A stretch of DNA of 64,000 bases from NCBI RefSeq assembly GCF_026914265.1, contig NC_069128.1, positions 30,990,460-31,054,459 on the forward strand, written 5' to 3'. This DNA comes from Mya arenaria. Taxonomy: Eukaryota; Mollusca; Bivalvia; Myida; Myidae. Shown here piece after piece: positions 1 through 13,102 of this stretch. Each line of letters begins with the position of its first letter. The stretch's first letter is position 1. Position numbers and translations under genes: made by a program. The notes below the pieces were generated by a model. It had not been told where the DNA came from. It ran no database searches and saw nothing but the letters and a program-made list of their open reading frames with translations.

Positions 1-1169
1 TACCTAAAATAAATTATTTTTGAAAATAATAATGGATGTCCGGATTTTTAGATTGTCCGAACTCTAAGGTGAATTATGGGTAGTTTGTGCTTGTGTGGCA
101 GGTATATTTCAATTCTTGAACTACCGGTATATCTTATTGTCAGATACAAATGTGTCAGATACTGACTTGCGGATTGATATGTCAGACTTAAGTGTGCAAT
201 TTTGGCAATAAAACCTGCATGTTACTTGTTCTTCAAACCTGAACCCCCAGGTCCTCTTGACAGCATTGAAGTTTCCTTGGCTGATGGCTAATATGGTAAA
301 TTTTCTGTCCCACTTTTCATGTAATTATGTTACAGGAAGGTTAGTATTCTACAGAGGGTGATTGAAAGCAAAAGGGTGCATAAAGAAAAGTAAAACCGTT
401 CCTAAAAAGTCTTAAATAATAGCAGAGTGGTGTACCATAACTTAGTTGAAATCCAACCATCATTGTCAAAGTATTTAACAAGACAAATAAAGAATGTTTC
501 CTTTGAAGCATGGAACATGTTTAAAAACTACTGATACACCTGAAAATTGATGACTTTTATTTTTGTTACTTTCTGAGTCAACAGTTACTGAAATCAATAT
601 ATAAAAAAAAATATAAAAAAAAAATGAAAAAAATATTCCGACCTACCTACCCTATTTTTTTGGAAACGCACCTATTTTTTATTTGGCCTAATGGTTTAAG
701 AAAAATGCAGAAAAAACATCAATTTTCGAACTTGAAGATATAAATATCTGCGATCTTATTTTTTGACAGCAGTCTTATTTAACTGGTTTCCATAGATTTT
801 CGCAAAAAATCGTTCCAAGACAAAAAATAAAAGAAAGTTGTCAAAACGTTCAATCTTAGAGTGCAGCTTTAAATACCTCATCATCAATTGTATGTGGAAC
901 TACATTCCCGATTGTTCTTATTCTTGTATATAAACCTCCGAAAAGTTTTAACAATATACCGCATCAACATCGTTACCTCCTTAGAAAACCGACGCTGGCA
1001 GTTGATGGAGATGCAAAATGAGCCATAACTGCGACGCATTTAAAAGCATTTATGTTGGTCATGGACAGAAGTTCAAATTAAGCAGCCGGCTCACAAGTCC
1101 AATTAATTACAGTGCTAAGCGTAATCGACTTTAACGTCGGAATCTATGATCAACGTCTGTGCATTATGT
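1..1169. other. Non-coding stretch with a duplicated module
   Basis: I see no gene here. An A-rich tract lies near 600-640. The stretch from about 885 to 1060 is a diverged copy of 3850-4010: both contain ACTACATTCCCGATT followed later by CATAACTGCGACG. It lies just upstream of the first tRNA pseudogene, so it is probably the 5' flank of one copy of the tRNA-bearing unit. Confidence 0.5.
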
Positions 1170-1259
1170 GCCTCGGTAGCGCAGTATGTAGCGCGTCAGT
1201 CTCATAATCAATGATCACAGAGCGATCTGAAGGTCCTGAGTTTGATCCTCACCGGGGCA
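1170..1259 (+). pseudogene. tRNA-Met(CAU) pseudogene with intron
   Basis: This is a copy of the intron-bearing elongator tRNA-Met found repeatedly in the window. The GCCTCGG acceptor strand, D stem, CAT anticodon and 18-nt intron are recognisable. Changes argue against function: the second G of the conserved D-loop GG is T, the T-loop TTCGATC has become TTTGATC, the outer T-stem pair is broken, and the 3' side of the T stem/acceptor is one base short. A TTTT follows within 15 bases. The TTTGATC change also damages the B box, so Pol III transcription is doubtful. Confidence 0.8.
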
Positions 1260-2600
1260 TTATTTGTTTTAGGTCTCCTTACTAATGAAATTTGCTTTTG
1301 TATTTAATACAACTTTTATTTTTTGAAAAGATAAAAAACGTTTGTGCTTGTTACATGCGTCTATTTTTGTTGTATTCAAAGCAGGCTTCTCTGTCTTCTT
1401 TATTTCGAACAATGGCGTGTTAACATCGTATATTATAATCAATGTTATTAGTACCTGCCGCTATTACAATAACGTTGTAACGCTTGTGGTATCACATCCA
1501 TTTTAAAATAAACAATTGCAGTTTGACCTTCTCTATTGAAAAGGAATATTCTTACTTTTTACCTATTCTGTAACAATCTGTATATACAAGATATATCTAA
1601 ATTGCTAAGTGCTTGAGTGTCTTTAAGCCCAGAAATTTCCACCTGAATAGCGCTGTGATATTCCATTAAAAGCTCGCTGTACTTGATTTCAAAAACTCGC
1701 GTAGTGCGTTGAGTTACCATTTCATTCACATCATTTGTACTAATCACAACGAAAGCAATAACTTCTCCAAATAGGCATAGTTACTGCAAACGGAAAGTTA
1801 AAAGATATTTCTTCAGTTAGGCTTTATTTATGTGTAGGGACGAACAAAAAGTAAACAGTGACTAGAACAATCAGAGGGTTGTCTTAACAACGGAGATGCA
1901 TGTGCTATTATGGCCGTACCCTTGTGCGTTCAAACAGTTTGTGAAAGCATTGTGATTTTCCATTGTATTATAATATCTCAATGATTTTTATGTTGGTAGT
2001 CTACGTTCTATATGGACGTATTAGGAACTTCCACAATCATAATATGTTTAAACTCTTGGCAGACAATATTTTGCCTTTCACATTAATCTTTCTGATCCAC
2101 CTTGCAATGAAAAAAATATTTTGGATTGAGTAACAAAGAGTTAATCTTTTATTTTACTAAACAATCAGTCATAAACATCGTTCTATCTGTATGGCATTAT
2201 ACACATTTCTAAACGGAATTTGTCTCGATCATTCTTATCCAACTATTTGTTTAAGAATTTATAAGTTGATTGATATTGTTTGCATATAATAGTTGCTAAT
2301 GCATAATGACAATAACTAGCATAATTAGTTTAAGGAATAATTGCTTTGTATTATAAATGCAAGTTATGGATACGAAATAAGTTTACATTAAAAGTAGTTG
2401 GTCTCATTTTGTCTTTGTTTGCAAAGACCTTAACAAATTGTGTGTTGAGTACAGCTTGTCCGTTTATATTCTATTTTTTATATTAAAACATTATAGTAAA
2501 ATCAAAAGTATAAGGTTTACGCTCACGTGACCAAATAACGTCATTTGTTTAGCTCAATTCAATCTGCATTGATGCCTGGATAATTTTGTCAGTGTGTATT
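1260..2600. other. No gene recognised
   Basis: AT-rich sequence without a persuasive reading frame. A 62-codon minus-strand frame at 1559-1747 has no recognisable domain and no support. Nothing else is seen. Confidence 0.4.
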
Positions 2601-2666
2601 TCTGTATCATAAATCATTAACCATAGCGCGATCGGAAGTTCATGAGTTCGATCTTTGTCCGGTGCA
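2601..2666 (+). pseudogene. 3' half of a decayed tRNA-Met
   Basis: The sequence keeps ATCATAA at the anticodon, a remnant of the intron, then GAGTTCGATC (T arm and B box) and a GTCCGGTGCA 3' end. The 5' half (acceptor and D arm) is gone or unrecognisable. It is a relic of another copy of the repeated tRNA unit, about 1.4 kb downstream of the first pseudogene. Confidence 0.65.
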
Positions 2667-5387
2667 AGATGTTATGCAACTATCTGGCCCTTTTGGAAAG
2701 TACCTCTTTGCTTTTTTTCACGTGGAAGCTCTTTGTTGTTCAAAAAATTATATCTAAAGAATACTCAACAGGGAAAAGTAAAATACGCTGATGATACGGC
2801 CTCCTGGTTTGCATGTAGTAAATTGATGTTCTTTGAAATCGAAATAATATATATCTCTTAGACACATCGGCTAGACATAATGGATCAAAACAGTGGTTAA
2901 TGGAGCTATCAGATAACTAATTTATAAGTGGATTCCTTCATCCTTGAAACATAATATTACAAACATATTTAGTGATCATTGCAATATAAGTGAGGGTTTG
3001 AAGGATCTTATCACAGTCTCTGCATTAAGTCAAGTTAAATGTCGATCAAGTATCTTACATTTTTTCATCTCCTGTTGAGCTATTTTGAAAGATTAGTCCA
3101 AACTAATTTTAGTTTCTAAATTTGACGCCGCTATCGAAACAATATATATTTTTGGTATTGACTTAATTGCTTAATATATAATAACATATCAAAAATACGA
3201 TTTCATTTTTTGTTACTTTGTAGTCAGGATATAGTGTAAGTCATCATAATTTCAATATATTTCTTGTTTGAAAGTTGATTATGAAAAATCCACAAGACTT
3301 TCGTGATTGGATATTTTCGAAAATGTTGACAACATTTCCCTATTTTAGAAAAATACTTTCCGTTTGAAAGCAGACGTAATTTCAGCAAATCTGTGATACA
3401 ATATTTCTTTCGTAAATTACTCCTTTAATTAGACACCAATTTTGTTTTGTAAAGAAAATACGTTTTAAACTTGCAATAAATAGAAAATCTAACCTACTTT
3501 GAATAAATAAAAAAACACCTAATTTAAAGGGTTGGGTCTATAAAAGACCTCGGACCAGTATTCTATAACAATGCAAAAGACAAAACCAATGTAAATATCT
3601 ATAAATTGGCAACACAATGTATTTACGCAAAAAGGGTAAAAGAGCTACTCCAAGGTACAACTAATGCAATTCCTCCATAATAAGGGTATTTACCTATATA
3701 CATGAGAGGGAATTTCTAAACCGATTACACTTTCCATAAAATACAGGTCTTTACGGGTTCAACAATAAGCTTCGGACAGTTATGCCACCAGTAGACGATC
3801 AGATTTTTTTGTTCAGAAATTTTACAAATTACACAACACATAGTCCATCCTACATAGAACTACATTCCCGATTATTGTAATGTTTTGCGTATAATCCTCT
3901 GAAATTCTAACACAATATACCATACTCAGCTTTTACCTACTAAAATAACCTAGGCAACTTAATCATTCAACATAACACATAACTGCGACGTATATAATCG
4001 CAAATGAGCACCCTTTTACAACATATCAAATGTATTTGAAATAAGTAAGTATCTCTGTAGGTAGCTAATCAATTTCATAAGGAATTATTGCAGTTCTATC
4101 GTCACCCTGAAAGAGGTAGTATATTTTTTCACGTATTTCTTTGCTAACCTTTATATACGATAACTATTTAATGCATTTATTATTCTGCGTAGCCTTACAC
4201 ATCCCATCTGGATAGCGCTCTTTAGTTCAAAACGTTAATACGTTAGTGTTTCACAAGTTTAATCAAAGACGCCAGTGCACCGTCGATTCATTCGCGCTTA
4301 GCTCGAAAAGGCACCTACATGAAAGCTTTTACGCACCAGGCAAGCAAACTGAAAAATCAATACAAGCCTTGAAAAATGCCATAGTTTTGCAAAAAGACTC
4401 TTGTCGTTATGCTAATTTACATACTCTATCTTGCAGACACGTGTTTTTCTTTGCTGTTTTCCTTATTACTAGTTTTCGAGCTGCATTAGTTAAAATTGTT
4501 GTGCTTAAGGTATTAGCCGCGTAATACACACTTTTTTAAAAGCTTTAACCGACAACATAGTTATAATCACGATACACTATGGGACTTTTATCCAAATTTT
4601 GAAGATTTTTTACCGTGAATTAAAAAAAGTTATTTATGTTTCATTACACCTACCCCCAAACTCCAAGGGCTACAAAGAGCGACAAGTAAATATTTTGTCT
4701 ATATTTGAATTTGTTTCGCATTATCACAGATTATGAAATAAACAAAAAACTGTTGCTGGTAAAATAAACTTCAGTTAACAGAAAACTAAAGTTCAAATGA
4801 CTACATTATTGATACACATGGAAAAAAATAATTTTGATTGATCTTATGATTCTTCGGAAAAGAGCAGTTTTTTGAAAATATATAGCAGTTTTATAAAATT
4901 TATAAAAAATAGTTAACTATAATGCAAGCTGCTGAAATCATTTTAGATATTATCTATGATGTCTATTGAACAATTTAAAAGACAATTTATGATAGTTTAC
5001 CGTCCAGTTTTGAAGAAAATATACATAATGTCATGTTACCATACATTTTTATAGCTAATAAAATGCTTAAAAATCAACCTTTTTCTTGTAAAAAATTATA
5101 AAGCTTAATTGGACTTATTCATAAAATGTACTCTTTCAAATAAATGAATTTTACTTATGATGCTAACTCAGAATACGGAGTTTAACACAAATGAGTGTAC
5201 TTTTAAACTAAAATATGTGAAGAAACAAGAACACTAAGTGGGCTAGCCCCTCCAAAAATATCAGAGTGAAAGTTCTCAAATAATGTTTTTCTTTAAAATT
5301 ATAACATGTAAACAATCTCTGTGAGTAATTTGATGTCTATCTGTTTTATTTTGTCATTGGTATTCTAACATTTAATTTTTTTCACAG
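2667..5387. other. Non-coding stretch with second copy of the 885-1060 module
   Basis: The segment 3850-4010 is the diverged duplicate of 885-1060, but no tRNA follows it. A 92-codon plus-strand open frame at 4246-4524 has no recognisable domain and is not called. The rest is AT-rich and featureless. Confidence 0.45.
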
Positions 5388-5538
5388 TTATTCTTCACTC
5401 TTCAACATTTGAAGTTTGGTCTGTTTCCATGCTTTATACTTGTAGTGTGTGCACAGATGATAACTACTCAATGCTGGGTCAATGCTGATTTGGTTTTCAT
5501 GCACCTTCAGGTACTTTATCCATCAAGAATGTTTAGTG
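5388..5538 (-). other. Candidate 3' exon (possibly of a decayed gene)
   Basis: On the minus strand a good acceptor (pyrimidine tract ending TTTACAG) precedes a segment whose longest open stretch runs from about 5522 down to a TAA at 5388-5390. It encodes 44 residues including HLCTHYKYKAWKQTK, rich in Lys, Tyr and His. Reading in the same frame from the splice site meets a TGA at 5523-5525, so either the frame is broken or the exon is non-coding. It lines up in direction and spacing with two further exon-like segments at 5841-5983 and near 6604-6660. I do not recognise the protein. Confidence 0.3.
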
Positions 5539-5695
5539 CTGTAAAGGAAATAAGTTGTACTTTAAAGCCTTTCTAACTAATTAGTATAGATAATTCTACT
5601 GCCATACATATACAAAATAAAATATAAACAGTTTAATATTCCTCGACATTATTTTGAAAAAACAACAACAAGCTAATACATACATGTATATATAT

Positions 5696-5775
5696 AAAGA
5701 AAATTATTTAATGTATCAATAAAATTCATCATCACCACCACCACCACTTGACCACCATAACCACCACCACTTGAT
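5696..5775. repeat. Short imperfect ACC/CCA microsatellite
   Basis: Runs of CCACCACCACCACTTGA and similar triplets occur twice. Simple sequence lying in what would be the intron between two candidate minus-strand exons. Confidence 0.7.
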
Positions 5776-5840
5776 TATTGAATACAGTGTGTTTATAAAA
5801 ACAAAAACCAAGTCAAATTTGTTTTATATGAAATACTCAC

Positions 5841-5983
5841 ATCATCTCGATCAGATGCGACTGCCTTGTAGATGGACATGGCTGTCAAATCCGCTCTCAA
5901 GGATCCAACATAGTATTTAATGCAGGCTGGAATTCGTCATAACCCAGTGTTGTTGACTAAGTAATATTCAGTAACTTTCCTGC
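5841..5983 (-). other. Candidate internal exon, 143 nt
   Basis: On the minus strand the segment is bounded by a strong acceptor (TTTCTTTCAG) and a strong donor (GTGAGTATTT). In the most open frame it reads through about 31 codons at its 3' side, including YYVGSLRADLTAMSIYKAV, with a single TGA upstream in that frame. The other two frames stop early. Composition is clearly less AT-rich than the flanks. It could be an exon of a decayed gene or of a spliced non-coding RNA. No family is recognised. Confidence 0.35.
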
Positions 5984-6603
5984 CTGAAAGAAATTAGACT
6001 TCTGACTATCAACCAGCAGAAACTACCACCGTAAAATAAAAATGCACAAGTATTATACATTCTGCACTAATATCTGTTTTAGCCAAGAGTAAGGGTTGGT
6101 AGGCACAAATGTGTAGTTGTTGTGCATATGGTTGATAATGATTCACAACAGTATGGGGTTTTAACGAGACCTACACCAAGCCAATGAATGTCAATAGTGT
6201 CCTAGCAGATGCGGCTAAAAGCCCCAAACCACATACAACTTTTTTCACAGGTTAATTTTGAAAATATGCATTTTGTAAACAAATAACGGGTATGTACATG
6301 TATTATGGTATGTTAGAATTAGGTCACGTACCAAAACACATCACTTTTCAAGAAAATTTTAAGTCTAATATTTTTCTAAGATAAAACAATCAATCTAAAG
6401 ATTACATACTCATATCATATCTTAAATATAAGTTATGTTCATAAGTACATATAAAAATATGTAACATGTACATAAGTACATGTAAAATATGAACATGCTG
6501 TCTAAACATTTAGCTAATAAAAATGATATAAGAATTGCAAAGATAAATTAAAAAACAATGTTTTTGAACACATCAACGTACAAAACTGCTCAAGGATACT
6601 TAC

Positions 6604-6660
6604 ATTCAGAGACGAATATCTGAATATCCCAGTTCCATGCCGATTGTTGACAGTTCGTTT
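6604..6660 (-). other. Candidate 5' exon with strong donor site
   Basis: On the minus strand the sequence ends in CTGAAT followed by GTAAGTATCC, a near-consensus splice donor. The 5' limit is not visible. An ATG inside it opens only ten codons before TGA, so it would be untranslated or out of frame. With the acceptor/donor pair at 5983/5841 and the acceptor at 5538 it makes a consistent three-exon minus-strand arrangement with introns of roughly 620 and 300 bases. Confidence 0.3.
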
Positions 6661-6889
6661 TTTCGAGAGAAAATCTTCTCTTACGCGTATATTTCACTTA
6701 TAATCCATGTTTTACTGTAATGACTCAAATTGTTAGATACATGTATCGTAATCAACTGTCAGCGTGTAGTTTTAGTGTTTATTCATTTTAAACGCATATT
6801 CATGAGAAAAACAACACAATGTTTCCAAATCCTACGATGTAGAAATTCCATTATTGACCTATGAATAGCCGGGAAATACCTTCTGTTTC

Positions 6890-6992
6890 TAAAAATAGCA
6901 ACATCCGGTACAGGCCGAATACGCCCGATGTTCGTCGCGATCTGTTACGGCGAGTGGCGATATATGTCGATGTTACCCGATGTTCCCGAGTT
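6890..6992. other. CpG-containing, GC-richer patch
   Basis: This patch has a cluster of CpG dinucleotides (for example GTTCGTCGCGATC) in otherwise AT-rich DNA. It lies about 250 bases upstream of the candidate minus-strand 5' exon, so a promoter is possible. No core promoter motif stands out. Confidence 0.25.
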
Positions 6993-9374
6993 GTATTACA
7001 TGGCTAATACCTTAAATAACAAAACAGTAATGATGTAAAACGCTGTCTGCCCATGCGCAAACGGATAAAACCAACCATGAATAAATAACATGAAAGTCAA
7101 ATTAACTCTTCCTTGTGCTAAATGATACATGCAAATCACATATTCATCAATAACTAACACAATTTAATTCCTGTCCTCTTGTTATGATGAAACCAATTGT
7201 CTCATCAATAAATAAATAGCATAAGTTAATTAACTTTCTCTTGGTGACAAATAAACTAACATATCCAGATATCAGGAACACTATCTTATTACGACTTTAT
7301 TTCAGAAGCTAGACATAGCATAAAATTCAAGGCTTTCTTCTTAATTCTGTCTGCATTATTGTTTTGTGCATAGTTTACATGGGTCTTTTTCGATTAAAAA
7401 CATATCTGATTTTTTTGTAATTTTGATTATGCACATAATTTGTAGAACTGAATTAATTGTAAATGTTATATTAAAATAAAGATTGATCAAAACCAATCTT
7501 ATTACGCGGAATTAAATCCGCCCGTGAACCATTGTGTTTGTTTCTCAATGTGTCATACTACATAATTCCATCTAGCATGTTGTTATTGAATGATGTTGCA
7601 TGTTACCCTAATTCTCTGGTAATTGTAAAATGGGTCCAATTAAGCATCGATAATCATAAATATAGATATTCACGATTTCGTTGTTTTTTTTTATAAATAA
7701 TCACGTCTATTTTAATTTCATAACGTTTGCAACAATTTTTTTGATTTGCAGTTTTGGTTGCCAAAAGAACATTCTATTTTTTTTTTTCGAATATTGCTTC
7801 ACCAAAAATTTGAAAGTAAGCAAGAAAGTGATAAAAAAGGCTGCGGTAATAATAATTTTGATGAAATATTGAAGATATTTAAAAGATTCCTTGTTAAATT
7901 TTTAAATACTTTCACTAAATGAATTTTTTCACTAAGAACCTTAATGACTATGGCCACAGGTCTTATGACAATTTCTAAAGTTTTCTATTATTTAGAAAGG
8001 TCGTCTTTTGGTTATGTGTCGCAGTTTATACGCATAATATGCTATTCTAGTAATACGACATGCATAAATGTTATTTTATGGTTAGAAAATGCGTGTCATA
8101 TTCTCTCTTTAATCGACGTATTTTAAAAAATAAGCTAACATAATTAAACACGGAAATAATATTTCTGTCGAATGATCAAAGACAAAACAATATGGAGTAG
8201 AGGAAAAAACAACAACTACGGAGTATTCATCATCGATATTTTCTTGCAATAGGGGATAAAACCCAATACTTGCTTGAATTGTTAACCCGTAAATGTTTAT
8301 AGCATGCACGGGACCAGTACATCCCACAGCTCGTTAGCCCTATGCTTAAATGTGCATTAGTTATTCTGAACAATTATTTTAGTATAATGGACAAGTTAAA
8401 AACTTGAATATTGCATGCCTTATACTCATTCTCTCATTGATTTGTGACGGAAGTTACTGTTTTTGTTAACATGCTCTAAATTGAGCTGTTGAAGCCAGTC
8501 GCTTGATCAAACACGCACTTCGGACATTTCGGATTCAGATATTTCAATCTTACTGCTTCTCTGTAAACAACGACTCGCAAAATTGCGTCATTGTATCAGC
8601 AGTATCATCTCACTTTTTTCATGAACCAACACATTTTACAGACAACAGATCATTCACCATTTATTTGGCCTCTGGTGCTAACTCTTTAGCGGCGTAGAAG
8701 ATCCATTGTCCTACTAACAAGTTCTTGTTCGTTGTCCAACGTCTGTCGTCTTTAAATTTACTAAACGGGGGCTTGTTTTACACGTCTTATATTCCTTTGA
8801 TCAAAATGAAAGCGCTAGTTTGAATATATGTTTACTAACAAATGACATAAATCGCTGGGTCATTTCACTCACATCACATATATATGGAAGTTGCCAAATG
8901 TTAATTCTAAGAAACGTGCAACTATCAAACCCCTAGACCTTAGTTGGTTTTCTTCAGACATTTAGAAAAATATTCCTAAGAGAAAAAAAATGTTCAAAGA
9001 AGCCAAATGCCTTAACTGATAACACGCTTAGGACAAAATTAATATAGACATTTGAGGAGAACTATAATTTGAATGATGGGATAAGCAAAGAAGGCACACA
9101 TTGTAAGTAATTCTAAATACCGACTCGATTAGATACAAGCAAAACAATACGGGTTGGTGGTCTTTTTTCAAACAATTTGTATCTAAAAATATAATGATCT
9201 TCGATGTTTTGGTTCTGATATTCTCTATAACAATAACGAGAAGGAAATGGGTCAATAACAAATTCGTCAATATAACCTTTTTAAGGAACTTAACACCGAA
9301 CCATTATCTTCAATATGTGCTATTCCCTCTATTCATTCAGTATAACACTTCAATCCTCCTTACAGTGAACCCTT
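6993..9374. other. Non-coding stretch with a copy of unit module A
   Basis: The segment 8100-8335 is a copy of a module seen again near 11700, 22080, 31980, 37590 and 49990. It contains TTCTGTCGAATGATCAAAGA and later a CACGGGACCAGTACATCCCA-like stretch. Open frames here (7681, 7944, 8503, 9028, 9194) are short, AT-driven and unsupported. Confidence 0.5.
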
Positions 9375-10090
9375 AATTCGCCCTTTGCCCCTTGGTAAGA
9401 TGGGTCCAGACACATTGCATAATAAAGTACTAAAATACTTTCTGTCACATTGTCATACCTTCCCTGTGACCTTTTGAATTATCCGTTCTCAATTGGTAGA
9501 TTTCCAGACTCATGGAAAATTGCTAACGTGTGTCCAATCGACAAGAAAGGCGGTTCTAACATAGTAAGCGACCATCGCCCTATATCTCTTCTCAATTTTC
9601 TAACAAGATCTATGAACGAACAGTTTATGAACACCTTTATACAGACTTTAATGACCTCTTGAACAAAAATTGATTTTCAGTCGTGTTTTATACCGCATGA
9701 TGCAATAGTGACCGTACAAGCGAATATTCAAGATACATTTTGTGAGGCGCTTTGTAATGGGAAGGAGGTTCGTGTTGTTTTCTGTGATATGAGTTAACCA
9801 TTTGACCGCTTTCGACATAAATGATTACTGTCAAAACTGCATTTTATAGGCATTGCTGGAATAAACCCCTTTGGCTCGCTTGCTACCCAAAAAGCAGGAA
9901 GCAACAAGTTTAACCCCAAGCTCCCTCCTCTTCTCATTGTCCGAAAAAAGCTGTATCCAAGGACCAATATTAGGCCCGCTGCTCTTTCTCGGGTTAACGA
10001 CACAGTTCCAGATATTTAAACCCCTATCATACGTTTACTATCCAGTAGAGCAAACTGTACGGAGGAATACAAGTCACAGGTTTTGAGTAA
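9375..10090 (+). mobile_element. Dead LINE fragment (non-LTR reverse transcriptase domain)
   Basis: Conceptual translation gives blocks typical of a non-LTR reverse transcriptase in the right order. They are a PLGKMGPDTLHNKVLKYF-like stretch near 9385-9440, FPDSWKIANVCPIDKKGG and HRPISLL (9495-9600), a QS.F.P.D block near 9680, NGKEVRVVFCDMS near 9755-9795, and a degenerate GPILGPLLFL near 9955-9995, which corresponds to the family's PQGS.LGPLLF motif. The frame changes several times and stops interrupt it, so it cannot make protein. The catalytic FADD-type block is absent. No 5' UTR, endonuclease or poly(A) tail is visible, as expected for an old truncated copy. Clade is uncertain; the blocks resemble the Jockey/CR1 group. 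Confidence 0.85.
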
Positions 10091-13052
10091 TATCCCTTTT
10101 TCGTTCATGCCTTTCGCTGAAATATAAACCTTTATCAGGAAAAAAACAACGTAAATTTCTTATTTTAACTGCAAAAAGGAGTGAAAATATAAATTTGAAG
10201 AAATACTTTTAAAATCAAGTGTAGTTACGTCCCATTGATCAAAACCAAACATATCCCTTTTGAACCAGTAAAAGTTGCCCGAAAGCATTTGGTGTTAAAA
10301 AGGTTGCATATGTTAAAGATCGATAATTTTGGACCTAAACATAACTTAACGTTTATTTGAAAACGTAAATACTGTTTTTCAAACGTTTTTTTTTAATTTG
10401 AAGCTGAATGTTCGAACATCTGCTTTTGTACCAAACCAATTACAGTCATAACTAACTGCTCGACCATACATTCTTTATAACTCTAGGTCTTTAAAAACTA
10501 TAGCAAAACATAAAAAAATGAATCTCATTTGTATCATGTTAAACTTTTTTATACATGAAATTTCAATATAGTTACAAACAAATGCTTTCAAGTTTCGTAC
10601 CATTCATTTATTCGTGTAATGATTTCATACAAATTGATATTTCATTATGTTAACAGGCTCTTCATCTATCTGATAATGTAATTTATAAGGTCAACAAATA
10701 TTTACAAGAAAAATCAATGCATTATGGAGATATACATCCTTGACACTGTCATTGAATATTCATATGGAAGACGATTGAAACAAGATCAGTCGCCAAAAGT
10801 TTAAAAATAAATGGTCAGGAAAATGTTTCGACGGACCCTTGTCACAATCTAAATGTGAGACGAATGCCATTATTTGAGATGAAAGTGTCACGTACATAGT
10901 ACATTTTACTCTGTTTTGTATGAGGTGCAAAGAAGAACATAGTAAATATAGCCCTTTAAGGGCAATGGCGAAGAATTAAGGATGTACAAACCAAACCTCG
11001 CATATTTTGTGTCATTTAAAGAAACATCCGAGTGTAGAAAAGATACGTGCAATAAAAAAAAAAAATTATATGCACTTTTATATGTTGATTCATATTAATT
11101 TCTGTATAAAATGCTAGCAAAAGTATGCGAAGATATACAATGAAACCTCGTTTTTCGGCAATATAAAGGACGAGGGAAAAAGACGCAAAGGTCCTTACAA
11201 GTTTCCGTACCAAACAGCGCACTTTATCATTTTATCAGTTAGCATTTAAAACGTGCCGCCATTACAATAACTTATGTGCCTCGGTAGTCCTTTACTTAGT
11301 GCTAAAATTGTGTTGTTTTGCTAAATATTTATGTTAATTGTACTTCAGGGAGTATTAAATATGAACAACAAATTGAGGAAATGGAAACAATAACGTATTG
11401 CCATTTGCGATGCTCCTGCAGATTAAAGATGTTTTTGCGTTACGACTTATATCCTTAAATGAAACGGGGCACGATTTTTCTCAATTTAGCTGCATTAAGA
11501 GGGGAAAGTATGTTCTTGAAAAGGCTATGTTTATATGTACTACAATATCCTATAAATTAGTCAAGGAGATATTTTTACTATATATGCATAACAAAATTAC
11601 TCATTTAGTTTGATGCTTTACTGGGGAAATATTATACAAAAAAATAACTCACAGTTCCACTATTGAACATGACTTAGTATTGTTGTATGATTATAATAGT
11701 CGTGTCATATTCTATCGCATGACGGCGAATTTCAAAACATAAACTGATATACTTATAAAGGGAATGACAATTTCTGTCGAACGATCAAAGACAATCGGAG
11801 AAAAAAAAATATAACGCAATCGAAGACATTACCGAACACCTGCTTGAAATTCAAAACATTTAATGTTTAGAATACACGCGAAGAATACATCCTAGATCTC
11901 GTTAGTTCCCTGCGTAAATTTGCAATCGTAATAATTCTTTTTGAACCTTACAAAAGTCTAATGATGAAAATTGCATGCTATTCAGTCATTTGCGCATTGA
12001 TTTTGGACGGAAACAAATAGTGGTCTTGTTAAAATGCTCTTTGTTTAAGTGTTGATGACAATCGTTAATTAGACACGTATTTACTTGAAAAACAAACAGA
12101 TGTGATTTCGGCCCTTGCAAGGTTTTTTTCTGCTTTTTTATTTGTTCTTCCTAATGTGTACAGTGACCCGCACCTTATTCCGTTTACCTAATTATATAAG
12201 TGCATTACAAAGGCGTTGTGTGTCGTGTCGGTGTCTGTGTATGATCGTGTCCTGAATCACTCTGAGGAGTCAGCACTGTTGTGGCGTCTGAGTTTTCAGA
12301 TAAAATGTATTTATTCATGACCACTGGTATGATTTAACTTTCCTTGATTTGTTTATGTTTGGCATGTTGATGCAGACTCCAATGAGATTTTATTTGCTAT
12401 CATCGATATACGAGTAAGAAGTCTAAAACAGGCTGGCATTATCCGGTGAGCACTTACTTTTTCTTACCTTTTCCAAGGTGGTCACCCGACCATTTCTGTT
12501 AGATTACGAGTGAGTAATCGAAAACCGACACCAAAGCTATGCATTGCTTTCACAAACTTGTCCGAAGTACAATTGTAGTTTAAAGGCCCTTATGCCTTGA
12601 AACAAGGTCGCAATAACCTTTTGCGGCTTGGTTCTTAGATCTTTGGAACAAGGAGTATTATGCAGCAATTTTTGTTTTTAAAAAAGGTACACTTTGCAGA
12701 CCTCAATAGCCAGGGTCACAATGTATGTTGCTTTTATCCATCGTAATGATCGAACGACAATTACAGTAACAAGGCAATATTTTGAATAATGACATCGTTT
12801 TAATTGTAGTCGTCTTGGGTGGTCTTATAGCGATCATTTGATGTTTAAAATGCAAAATACAACGATACTTTTATGTTATGTATCGAAATTCATTAACTGA
12901 CGTTTGTTGCATGACCTTAATACCATTCCGGTACAAAGAAAGTACCTATTACCATTGCAATCTATTTAACTTTCTCTATTCAACCCCTAAGGTGTTCATA
13001 GTAGCTTAACATTAACTTCTCTACTGCAACAATTATAACGTATGTTTAAAGT
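10091..13052. other. Non-coding stretch: unit modules A and B leading to an intact tRNA
   Basis: Module A recurs at about 11700-11920. A bare tRNA-Met 5' end (GTGCCTCGGTAG) sits at 11276-11288 without the rest of the gene. Module B, marked by ATCCATCGTAATGATCGAA, runs from about 12715 to 12960 and precedes the tRNA by about 370 bases, the same order and spacing as in later units. No coding region is supported. Confidence 0.55.
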
Positions 13053-13060
13053 GACGTTAT
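13053..13060 (+). promoter_or_regulatory. Conserved upstream element GACGTTAT
   Basis: GACGTTAT lies 42 bases before the tRNA at 13103. The same 8-mer precedes the copies at 20984, 27053, 29773, 34747 and 40161 at 36 to 48 bases. It contains the CRE-like core GACGT. Retention could reflect shared descent of the units or selection as a 5' element for Pol III transcription. Confidence 0.35.
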
Positions 13061-13102
13061 AAGACCAAGCGTTTTTTACCCTAAGCGATCGTTAATTTAT
13101 GT

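Noticed and set aside
4246-4524. 92-codon open frame
   Set aside because: No recognisable domain, no splice or promoter support, and no conserved copy in the window.
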